Part shown: piece by piece, positions 1-5,320 of the stretch
How the letters are laid out: every line of letters starts with the position of its first letter
How positions within the stretch are numbered: the stretch's first letter is position 1
NCBI GenBank assembly: GCA_905373555.1
Contig: CAJPTP010000090.1
Location: 1-5,353, forward strand
Direction: 5' to 3'
Source of the DNA: an uncultured Francisella sp.
GTDB taxonomy: Bacteria; Pseudomonadota; Gammaproteobacteria; Burkholderiales; Neisseriaceae
Length of the DNA: 5,353 nt
Program-made: the position numbers and the translations under genes
Notes under the pieces: generated by a model
The model's database searches: none
What the model was told of the DNA's origin: nothing
Seen by the model: the letters and a program-made list of their open reading frames with translations, nothing else

Positions 1-189
1 TCTCGAAGCATCGGGGTCAAATTTGCAAGCCTGGCGTGGATTCGCCGGTTCGAGCGCGCCAAGCGCGAGCGCTTGAGCGGCGATGCGCCTGGCGCGCTCG
101 ATGCGAAATCGGGCAAGCCGCCCGGATTCGCCGGCTTGGGTTGCGGAAGAACAAGACAACTGCGGCGCGCCCGCCGCAAGGAGAATGGA
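1..189 (+). other. argG leader region, no gene seen
   Basis: No credible coding sequence is visible here on either strand; the short open frames are arginine- and alanine-rich, as expected of GC-rich non-coding DNA. An 11-base direct repeat, GGATTCGCCGG, occurs at 38-48 and 124-134. I could not assign a convincing -35/-10 pair or an arginine-repressor box by eye. The 3' end of this stretch forms the hairpin and ribosome binding site of argG, listed separately. Confidence 0.55.
161..183 (+). promoter_or_regulatory. argG ribosome binding site with abutting hairpin
   Basis: AAGGAG at 178-183 lies 6 bases before the ATG at 190 and fixes the argG start. Directly against it is a perfect 7-bp hairpin, TGCGGCG (161-167) pairing with CGCCGCA (172-178) around a 4-base loop, so the stem includes the first base of the Shine-Dalgarno. 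An upstream TTGCGG (141-146) is complementary to CCGCAA (174-179). It could therefore form a competing stem that covers two Shine-Dalgarno bases. The pairing is seen in the sequence; any regulatory role is inference. Confidence 0.6.
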
Positions 190-1557
190 ATGGCTGAGTC
201 AAGCGTCGGAACAATCTTGAAAAGCCTGCCCAAGGGGCAGAAGGTCGGCATCGCGTTTTCGGGCGGGTTGGACACCTCGGCCGCGCTGGTTTGGATGAAG
301 CTCAAGGGCGCTTTGCCCTGCGCCTACACGGCGAACTTGGGTCAGCCCGACGAGAGCGACTACGACGCCATCCCGCGCAAGGCGAGGTCCTTGGGCGCCG
401 AAACGGCGAGGCTGGTGGATTGCCGCAAGCAATTGGCGATGGAGGGCCTCGCGGCGATTCAATGCGGCGCTTTCCACATTTCCACGGCGGGGGTGACCTA
501 TTTCAACACCACCCCCATCGGCCGCGCGGTCACGGGCACCATGCTGGTGCAGGCGATGCGCGAGGACGGCGTGTCCATTTGGGGCGACGGCAGCACCTAC
601 AAGGGCAACGACATCGAGCGCTTTTACCGCTACGGCTTGATGACCAACCCGAGCCTGAAAATCTACAAGCCTTGGCTGGACTCTTTGTTCATCGAGGAGT
701 TGGGCGGGCGCGCCGAGATGAGCCAATTCTTGGCCGACCAAGGCTTCGAGTACAAGATGTCCAAGGAGAAGGCGTATTCGACCGATTCGAACATGCTGGG
801 GGCGACCCACGAGGCCAAGGATTTGGAGAGCTTGAGCTCCGGCATGTTCATCGTCGAGCCCATCATGGGCGTGCGCTTTTGGGACGAATCCGTCAAAGTC
901 GGCAAGGAAACCGTCACGGTGCGTTTCGAGGAGGGCTGGCCCGTCGAGCTCAACGGCGAGCGTTTCGACGATCCCGTCGCGCTGATGCTCAAAGCCAACG
1001 AGATCGGCGGCCGGCATGGCTTGGGCATGTCCGACCAAATCGAAAACCGCATCATCGAGGCCAAGTCGCGCGGGATTTACGAGGCCCCCGGAATGGCGCT
1101 GCTGCATTTGGCCTACGAAAGGTTGGTCACGGGCATCCACAACGAGGACACGATCGAGCAGTACCGCATCGACGGCCTGCGGCTGGGGCGTTTGCTGTAC
1201 CAAGGCCGCTGGTTCGACTCGCAGGCGTTGATGCTGCGCGAGACCGCCCAAAAGTGGGTCGCGAGCGCCGTCACGGGCGAGGTGGCCGTTGAGCTGCGCC
1301 GAGGCAACGACTACACGATTTTGGACACGAGCTCGCCCAATCTGACCTACAAGCCCGAACGTTTGACGATGGAGAAAAACGCGGGCTTCTTCACGCCCGA
1401 AGACCGCATCGGGCAGTTGACGATGCGCAACCTCGACATCGCCGACACCCGCGGCAAGTTGGGCGTGTACGCCAAAACAGGCGCCTTGCGCTTGGGCTCG
1501 GGCGCGATCCTGCCCATGTTGGGCGAGGCGGGCAAAGACCGGGGCGGCAAAGATTGA
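190..1557 (+). CDS. argG: Argininosuccinate synthase, E. coli-type
   Basis: This cytoplasmic enzyme joins citrulline and aspartate using ATP to give argininosuccinate, AMP and pyrophosphate, the penultimate step of arginine biosynthesis. The 455-residue product can be read almost continuously against E. coli ArgG (447 residues). The ATP-binding SGGLDTS motif of the PP-loop ATPase superfamily is at residues 24-30, followed by the TANLGQPDE stretch near 47-55, YFNTTPIGRAVTGT near 104-117 and the WGDGSTYKGNDIERF block at 131-145. The SDQIENRIIEAKSRGIYEAPG block and the LTYKPERLTMEK segment near the C-terminus are also present. The start at 190 is chosen because AAGGAG lies 6 bases upstream and the protein begins as in the family. 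An in-frame start at 73 would add 39 low-complexity residues and is rejected. The gene stands alone, with its own terminator about 135 bases after the stop. No key residue appears to be missing. Confidence 0.97.
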   Translation: MAESSVGTILKSLPKGQKVGIAFSGGLDTSAALVWMKLKGALPCAYTANLGQPDESDYDAIPRKARSLGAETARLVDCRKQLAMEGLAAIQCGAFHISTAGVTYFNTTPIGRAVTGTMLVQAMREDGVSIWGDGSTYKGNDIERFYRYGLMTNPSLKIYKPWLDSLFIEELGGRAEMSQFLADQGFEYKMSKEKAYSTDSNMLGATHEAKDLESLSSGMFIVEPIMGVRFWDESVKVGKETVTVRFEEGWPVELNGERFDDPVALMLKANEIGGRHGLGMSDQIENRIIEAKSRGIYEAPGMALLHLAYERLVTGIHNEDTIEQYRIDGLRLGRLLYQGRWFDSQALMLRETAQKWVASAVTGEVAVELRRGNDYTILDTSSPNLTYKPERLTMEKNAGFFTPEDRIGQLTMRNLDIADTRGKLGVYAKTGALRLGSGAILPMLGEAGKDRGGKD

Positions 1558-1629
1558 CGCTTCAGGTTCCGGGCGTCGGGCGCAGGGCTTCGGATTGGGT
1601 TGGGGCTTGAGCCGCCGAATGCGCTTGGG

Positions 1630-1660
1630 GCCGGCCGGGCCGCGTCTTGGCCGGGCCGGC
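1630..1660. repeat. GC-rich inverted repeat downstream of argG
   Basis: GCCGGCCGGGCC (1630-1641) and GGCCGGGCCGGC (1649-1660) form a 12-bp stem with a single G-G mismatch around a 7-base loop. The same stretch also contains GGCCGGGCC twice as a direct repeat. No T-tract follows, so it is not itself an intrinsic terminator. In the argG transcript it would be a very stable 3' hairpin, perhaps protecting against exonucleases (inference). Confidence 0.6.
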
Positions 1661-1692
1661 TTGGCTTGGTTCGCTTCGGCTTGAGGAAGGTG

Positions 1693-1734
1693 ATGAAACG
1701 GCAACGGGGATGCTTTTCTCGTTGCTTTTTTCAT
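1693..1734 (+). terminator. Intrinsic terminator of argG
   Basis: GCAACGGGGA (1701-1710) pairs with TTCTCGTTGC (1716-1725), with two G-U pairs and a 5-base loop, and is followed immediately by six T (1726-1731). The outer bases ATGAAA (1693-1698) and TTTCAT (1729-1734) are also complementary and could extend the stem across a small internal loop. It begins about 135 bases after the argG stop and separates argG from the next gene. On the minus strand the run of A precedes the stem, with no long T-tract after it, so its main direction is plus. Confidence 0.75.
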
Positions 1735-1967
1735 ACCCGCTTGAGCCGCGCAATGGGGCATCGCGCTTGAAGCCCGCAGAGCGCGCAAGGCGCGCGCGTT
1801 GCGGCCGGTTGCGCCCGGGCCGAAAATTCCAACTGAATTTGGCTTTTTCGGCCGCGGCGGCCGACAAAGACGATTCCTTCCGATTCCGCGCCAAGGAGCG
1901 CTTGGGCTCCCGGTTCCGGGCTTCGGGGTCAAGGCGCCATGCGCCGGTTTTGGGGGCGGCAGACATT
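1735..1967 (+). other. Leader region of the solute-binding protein gene
   Basis: This stretch carries no credible gene. The following gene's reading frame stays open upstream to 1647, but that translation is low-complexity and would cross the argG terminator, so I treat it as untranslated. Two small alternative hairpins lie near its end: GGAGC/GCTCC at 1895-1910, and CCCGG/CCGGG at 1909-1920, which has only 2 bases between its arms. A promoter for the downstream gene must lie here if the argG terminator works, but I see no convincing -35/-10 pair. Confidence 0.45.
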
Positions 1968-2861
1968 ATGATGCAGATGAAAACGCGTTTTTTTGCGCTT
2001 TTGAGGCGTGTTGCGCCGTGGGTTTTGGCGGCGGCGTTGGGCGGCGCGCTTGCGCCTGCGCTGTCGGCTTGCTCGCGCCAAGCCGACAGCGGATCGGCCG
2101 GGGCGCAGAGCGCCGCGGCGGCCCGCGATTCGGAATCCGGGCCCGCGCCCAACCCCCGTTGGACGACGTACAACGTCGCGACCACAGCCGATTATCCGCC
2201 GTTCACCTTTTTGGATTCCAACGCGCAAGTGATCGGCTTTGACGCCGACGTGCTCGCCGCCATCGCGAAGAACCAGCGCTTCAATTTGGCTTGGCAGCCC
2301 ACCGTTTGGAAAGGGGTGTTCGAGACGATCGAATCCGGACAAGCCGACGTCTTGGCGATGGCTTTCGTGATCTCGCCGCGCGCGGATGACCGGATGGATT
2401 TCTCGGATCCATACCTGCGCTCGGGCCGCGGCGCGCTGGTTCGGGCGGATGGGCCAAAAAGCATCGCGGGCTTGGCCGACAAGCGCATCGTGACGCAGGA
2501 GGGCACCACCAACATCCCGATATTGCAGGAGCGCTTCGGCGTCGACGCCAACATCATTCCCGTGCGCACCAATTACCTGGAGCTGTTTTACCTGATCAAC
2601 AAGCAGGCCGACGCCGCTTACGACGATGCGCACGTGCTGCAATATCACCTGCGCAACACGGCCTCGGGATCGTTTGCCCTCATTCCCGACCCGTCCTATA
2701 AGCCCGATTCTTTCGCCTTTGTCGTCAAAAAGGGCAATGCGGATCTGAAAAAGAAGCTGGATGACGGATTGTCCGCCATCGTCGCAAACGGCGAGTACGA
2801 TCGCATCTACGAAAAATGGTTCGGCACAAACGTCGACGAATTGGGCTTCACGGTTGAATGA
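1968..2861 (+). CDS. Periplasmic solute-binding lipoprotein, ABC family 3
   Basis: The 297-residue product should bind a small solute, classically a polar amino acid, and deliver it to an ABC importer. Residues 1-35 form a lipoprotein signal: basic K5, R7, R13 and R14, a hydrophobic stretch at 15-32, and the lipobox LSAC with the lipidated cysteine at 35. A low-complexity linker (36-64) leads to a family 3 binding domain, residues 67-286. Its landmarks are DYPPFTFLD (75-83), GFDADVL (90-96), FSDPY (145-149), QEGTT (177-181) and YDDAHVL (218-224). The start is set by the signal peptide; ATG codons at 1971 and 1977 are alternatives, and the ribosome site (a GGGGG at 1952-1956) is weak. Aligned without gaps to HisJ, the conserved ligand-binding arginine falls on alanine 139, with arginines at 138 and 142 instead. 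No permease or ATPase gene is nearby, so it is an orphan here and its ligand cannot be assigned. Confidence 0.9.
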   Translation: MMQMKTRFFALLRRVAPWVLAAALGGALAPALSACSRQADSGSAGAQSAAAARDSESGPAPNPRWTTYNVATTADYPPFTFLDSNAQVIGFDADVLAAIAKNQRFNLAWQPTVWKGVFETIESGQADVLAMAFVISPRADDRMDFSDPYLRSGRGALVRADGPKSIAGLADKRIVTQEGTTNIPILQERFGVDANIIPVRTNYLELFYLINKQADAAYDDAHVLQYHLRNTASGSFALIPDPSYKPDSFAFVVKKGNADLKKKLDDGLSAIVANGEYDRIYEKWFGTNVDELGFTVE

Positions 2862-2872
2862 GGCCGACTCAA

Positions 2873-2882
2873 GGGGGGGGGG
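2873..2882 (+). repeat. G10 homopolymer tract
   Basis: Ten consecutive G lie 11 bases after the stop of the solute-binding protein. Tracts of this length are prone to slippage. Being outside a gene, any effect would be on the transcript's 3' region. Confidence 0.85.
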
Positions 2883-2900
2883 AGGCGCGCGCCCTGGGAA

Positions 2901-2945
2901 CGCGGGCGTCCGCGGTTTCGTTGCGCCGCGAAACGACGCGTCGCG
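2901..2945 (+). other. Extended interrupted hairpin in the 3' region
   Basis: Three nested helices stack on one axis: CGCG (2901-2904) with CGCG (2942-2945), GCGTC (2906-2910) with GACGC (2935-2939), and GTTTCG (2915-2920) with CGAAAC (2929-2934). They enclose an 8-base loop, with a 4-base bulge on the left arm. No T-tract follows, so it is not a standard terminator. GC-rich sequence makes chance hairpins common, so a biological role is uncertain. Confidence 0.4.
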
Positions 2946-3246
2946 GGCGGCGCTCGATGGTCATGCGGGTCGGGTCCGCTGCGGTCGGCGCGCTGTTTTG
3001 CGGCTCCGCCGCGACGCCTTCTGCCTGCTTGGGCGGAATGAAAGAACGCAAAGGTGGAGCCTTGTCGCAGTCGGGCGGGGAGTGGCTGCTCGCCGCCGCG
3101 CTTGGGCTGTTCGCCGGCCAATAGGGCGCCGTCGTCAAAGCGCGTTTGATCGGCAGCGCCATGAGGGTCCGCCTGTTCCCGGATCCATGGAGATTTGCGC
3201 GCTTCGGGCGGAAACGGGAAGCGAAGGCTTTCTTGTCGGATTCGAG

Positions 3247-3268
3247 GCGCCCCGGGAAGTTGGGGCGC
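3247..3268. other. Perfect 7-bp GC hairpin
   Basis: GCGCCCC (3247-3253) and GGGGCGC (3262-3268) are perfect complements around an 8-base loop. It sits 27 bases before the bidirectional terminator. No T-tract follows on either strand. Confidence 0.4.
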
Positions 3269-3295
3269 GACGCGCGTTCCAAGCCGGGCGTCCCC

Positions 3296-3339
3296 ATGGC
3301 ATAAAAAAATCCCGCCAAGCGGGATTTTTTTTATGCCAT
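3296..3339. terminator. Bidirectional intrinsic terminator
   Basis: The left arm is ATGGCAT, then A7, then TCCCGC (3296-3315). The right arm is GCGGGA, then T8, then ATGCCAT (3319-3339). The arms pair over 20 bp with one bulged T and a 3-base loop CAA. The core TCCCGC/GCGGGA stem is followed by eight T on the plus strand and by seven T on the minus strand, the classic two-way design. It lies between convergent genes, 434 bases after the solute-binding protein stop and about 145 bases after the stop of the minus-strand gene, so it can end both transcripts. Confidence 0.92.
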
Positions 3340-3377
3340 ATATTCCCTCCGGCCGCTGCCGCAACGCCAAATCGGCG

Positions 3378-3408
3378 GCCCAAGGGAATGGAAACCTTGG
3401 GCGTTTTT
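3378..3408 (+). terminator. Second plus-strand intrinsic terminator
   Basis: GCCCAAGG (3378-3385) and CCTTGGGC (3395-3402) form a perfect 8-bp stem around a 9-base loop. It is followed by G and then five T (3404-3408) with further pyrimidines. It sits 38 bases beyond the bidirectional terminator and could act as a backup that keeps plus-strand transcription out of the convergent gene. Confidence 0.65.
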
Positions 3409-3416
3409 CTTCCTCT

Positions 3417-3440
3417 TCGGCGCGCCTTCGGGCGCGCCGA
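3417..3440. repeat. Perfect 10-bp inverted repeat with UUCG tetraloop
   Basis: TCGGCGCGCC (3417-3426) and GGCGCGCCGA (3431-3440) are perfect complements separated by TTCG. On plus-strand RNA the loop closes as C(UUCG)G, the extra-stable tetraloop. No T-tract follows in either direction, so it is not a standard intrinsic terminator. It lies 45 bases beyond the stop of the minus-strand gene and would form part of that transcript's 3' end before termination at 3339-3296. Confidence 0.75.
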
Positions 3441-3484
3441 CCCAACCAAGAGCGCGCCCCCGGCCCAATCCAGCCAATCGCAAG

Positions 3485-4381
3485 TCAATAGAAGAGCACG
3501 GTTTGCGCCGCATTGTTTCCGACGTGCGGCAGAATCGCGCCTTGCGACAAGATCTCGGACTGGCGCATGAAGGCGAAATCCAATCTCGTCATTTCGGGAT
3601 AATTGGTCGGCTTGAAGAATTGCGTGCTCGAAACCAAATCCAAATCGCCGCTTGCGAAGGTTCTCAAAGCATTCGAATAGGGGGGGGCGTTGAACGTGCC
3701 GATCACGACTTTCTCGTTTTTGTTGTTTTTCGCGATGTAGGCGGCCAGAGCCTCAAAATACGCGTTTCTTTCCTCGTAGGTCTCGGAGTTGACGGGCTTG
3801 GGGGCTTTCACGGCGAAAAGCGCCCGATCGTTTTTAAGCAGAAGATGCGCAAAGGCGTAGTTGCCCTGCTTGATCATCTTGCACTGCAAGGGCACGTTGG
3901 AAAAAACAATCAAGGATTCGTCGTTCTTCCCGATGTGGCTGCATGGAACGCTTCTGAACAATTTTCTGATTTTCTTGATTTCCGTGAAGTTGGACGAATT
4001 GGCGGAACCTGTGATCAAAATGTCGGGCTTCACCTGCGCGATGTTGTCCACCTCCCCGTTTTGATTGAGGTTCTCCGTTCCCAAATCCACGTACATCACG
4101 TTGTATGAAATTCTTTTGCTGTCTTCCTTGGAAAAATCTTTTGAGGTGAAAGGCATGGCGAGCATCGCCGCGATCCCCACGATCAGCAAAATGGCGACGT
4201 AGCGGATGACGCCTTCGACAAAGAACAGCCCGATCAACAGCAAGAGCCCCGCATGGGGCAAATAACGCAAGAAATACTCAGCCCACAGCCCACCGACGCT
4301 CGTCGTCATTGACAGAACCATGAGCAAGGCGACGACGGCGACCAGTATGCTCACAAACAGATTGAGAAAACCCTCTTTCAT
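3485..4381 (-). CDS. Membrane-anchored EEP-fold protein, apparently catalytically dead
   Basis: The 298-residue product resembles the three-helix membrane proteins that carry an endonuclease/exonuclease/phosphatase (EEP) domain. Hydrophobic helices lie near residues 5-25, 40-58 and 59-76. With a lysine-rich N-terminus inside, the remaining domain (about 90-298) would be periplasmic. The EEP scaffold can be followed: SYNV (92-95), VKPDILI (117-123), GTFNAPPYSNALR (228-240), PTNYP (258-262), RLDFAF (266-271). Active-site positions differ: the metal-binding glutamate becomes serine 126, the HLPPP histidine lysine 192, GDFN becomes GTFN (threonine 229), the DH of DHxL becomes DF (268-269), and the terminal SDH becomes NNA (289-291). 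Asparagines 94 and 231 and aspartate 268 remain. ATG at 4381 is preferred because GGAG lies 6 bases upstream; TTG at 4396 is an alternative adding five residues. Base composition is less GC-rich than argG. The natural function is unknown. Confidence 0.85.
   Translation of the reverse strand: MKEGFLNLFVSILVAVVALLMVLSMTTSVGGLWAEYFLRYLPHAGLLLLIGLFFVEGVIRYVAILLIVGIAAMLAMPFTSKDFSKEDSKRISYNVMYVDLGTENLNQNGEVDNIAQVKPDILITGSANSSNFTEIKKIRKLFRSVPCSHIGKNDESLIVFSNVPLQCKMIKQGNYAFAHLLLKNDRALFAVKAPKPVNSETYEERNAYFEALAAYIAKNNKNEKVVIGTFNAPPYSNALRTFASGDLDLVSSTQFFKPTNYPEMTRLDFAFMRQSEILSQGAILPHVGNNAAQTVLFY
3680..3687 (-). repeat. C8 tract inside the EEP-fold gene
   Basis: Eight G on the plus strand read as C8 in the coding strand and encode the alanine-proline-proline just after the GTFN motif. 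A slip of one base would shift the frame and remove the last third of a strand-loop region containing the former SDH site. Whether the tract varies cannot be seen from one sequence. Confidence 0.7.
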
Positions 4382-4387
4382 CTTTTT

Positions 4388-4391
4388 CTCC
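4388..4391 (-). promoter_or_regulatory. Ribosome binding site of the EEP-fold gene
   Basis: The minus strand reads GGAG here, with 6 bases before the ATG at 4381. This spacing favours that ATG over the upstream TTG at 4396, which lies on the far side of the GGAG and so cannot be served by it. Confidence 0.7.
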
Positions 4392-4404
4392 GTCAACGGC
4401 GCTG

Positions 4405-4424
4405 AAGTCAGGGAAAGTCAGGGA
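4405..4424. repeat. Tandem 10-bp repeat upstream of the EEP-fold gene
   Basis: AAGTCAGGGA occurs twice in direct succession (4405-4414 and 4415-4424). It starts 24 bases upstream of the ATG at 4381. A 10-base period places both copies on the same face of the helix, as expected for a paired operator, but a simple duplication is equally possible. Confidence 0.65.
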
Positions 4425-4582
4425 ATGACCGCGCCAAGGTCCGTTGCGGCGTCGCCCGGGCCGCCGAACAAGCGGTTGCTGGGCCGTCTATCCCAATAGG
4501 CAAGCGTCGACGCATTGAACAAAATCTTCGCCTCCCTCGCGGAAGCAAGCGGATTTTATCATGCCCGAAATGCGCGCATGGC

Positions 4583-4610
4583 GCTTGGGGCAAGGGCTTT
4601 TGGCCCAAGC
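4583..4610. other. Hairpin with GCTTGGG/CCCAAGC stem
   Basis: GCTTGGG (4583-4589) pairs with CCCAAGC (4604-4610). Past a single G-G mismatch, CAAG (4591-4594) pairs with TTTG (4599-4602) around a 4-base loop. A perfect 10-base palindrome, ATGCGCGCAT, lies just to the left at 4570-4579. No T-tract follows in either direction. Confidence 0.4.
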
Positions 4611-4770
4611 TATGGGGAAGTTGTTTTGCCTCCGCCGTTGCCGGCGCATTGCCCGCTCCCGGCGCTCGAAGCGCTTCGGGAGAGGGGCCAATCGACGCCG
4701 TCGAACCATTCTTGTCTTGTTTTCTTGGCCAATCCTTCTCTTTTGGCCGCAAGATCTTCAGGATTCAATG

Positions 4771-4791
4771 GAGTCAAAGCAGAGTCAAAGC
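4771..4791. repeat. Tandem 11-bp spaced direct repeat
   Basis: GAGTCAAAGC occurs at 4771-4780 and again at 4782-4791, separated by one A, giving an 11-base period. It shares the core AGTCA, in the same orientation, with the tandem repeat at 4405-4424. No gene starts close by. Confidence 0.6.
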
Positions 4792-4823
4792 GCGGCGCCG
4801 CCTGATTTGCGAGCCTCGGATCC

Positions 4824-4834
4824 GGGGGGGGGGG
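4824..4834 (+). repeat. G11 homopolymer tract
   Basis: Eleven consecutive G lie in the non-coding right part of the window. Together with G10 at 2873 and the C8 inside the EEP-fold gene, this is the third long G/C run in about 5 kb. Confidence 0.85.
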
Positions 4835-5073
4835 CCAAGCCTCGGCGCAATCGTTTCGACGCGCGCCGGCTGTTTCGGCGCCGGAGGCGAAATCCGCTTG
4901 CGAGAAGCTCCGGCGCGGGAGCGGCGACGGATGGGCCGAAACTTGATCAGGCCGGGCGGTCAAGCAATGCGATGTTTTTGCGAGCCAAGGCGTTGGTCAG
5001 AACAGACCGGCGGAAATTTTTTCCCGCCTCCCGGCGCAACAATCCGAAAACTGTTTGGCGCTTTGTTTCCGTT

Positions 5074-5121
5074 GGCCCATGGGGCCGGCGGCCCCGCCGG
5101 ATCGGCTCGGCGCAAGGCGCC
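5074..5121. other. Cluster of short GC hairpins
   Basis: Overlapping, mutually exclusive stems are possible here: GGCCC/GGGCC around ATG near 5074-5086, GGGGCC/GGCCCC around GGC at 5081-5095, and GGCGC/GCGCC around AAG at 5109-5121. The high GC content makes chance pairing likely, and no T-tract follows. Confidence 0.3.
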
Positions 5122-5320
5122 GCGCCAATATTGCGGGAAAGTTTGCAAGAAGCGTCGATATCAAAAAGGCGCCGTCAAATCATGACGCTGACGCCGGCTC
5201 CAATCGCCTTGTCGCGGCGGCTCGAAGAAGCGCAATCCCGACGCTTCAAGGGCGGCATGATGAGCTTTCCGTCGGACTGTTGCCCTTCTTGGCGCAGAGA
5301 CTCCGACAAATGAAGGCTTC

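Larger units (their letters stand above)
2862..3295. other. Intergenic region after the solute-binding protein
   Basis: No credible gene is seen. A frame beginning at 2858 overlaps the preceding stop as ATGA and runs 88 codons, but it passes straight through a G10 tract, has no recognisable domain and reads like GC-rich filler. The region instead holds a G10 tract, an extended hairpin (2901-2945) and a shorter one (3247-3268) before the bidirectional terminator. It could be a long 3' untranslated region or decayed DNA. Confidence 0.5.

Noticed and set aside
73..189. Upstream in-frame start for argG
   Set aside because: The extra 39 residues are low-complexity and absent from the family; AAGGAG at 178-183 clearly serves the ATG at 190.
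199..1932. A 577-codon open frame on the minus strand opposite argG
   Set aside because: It is the antisense shadow of a GC-rich, highly conserved gene; its translation is arginine-, alanine- and histidine-rich, matches no family I recognise, and it runs through the argG terminator.
1647..1967. N-terminal extension of the solute-binding protein
   Set aside because: It would place the lipoprotein signal in the middle of a protein and would cross the argG terminator.
1967..1972. TATGAT as a -10 element
   Set aside because: It overlaps the start codon of the solute-binding protein and no suitable -35 lies about 17 bases upstream; the signal peptide requires translation from this point.
2858..3124. 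An 88-codon frame overlapping the solute-binding stop as ATGA
   Set aside because: It runs through the G10 tract and has no domain-like pattern or known relative that I recognise; the ATGA overlap alone is weak evidence.
5009..5028. GGCGG/CCGCC stem with internal A and T runs as a terminator
   Set aside because: The T-run is in the loop and inner stem, not after the stem, so it does not fit an intrinsic terminator.
4561..5313. A 250-codon plus-strand frame in the right part of the window
   Set aside because: The product is extremely arginine-rich, without domain-like patterning, and overlaps other equally open frames, as expected of GC-rich non-coding DNA.
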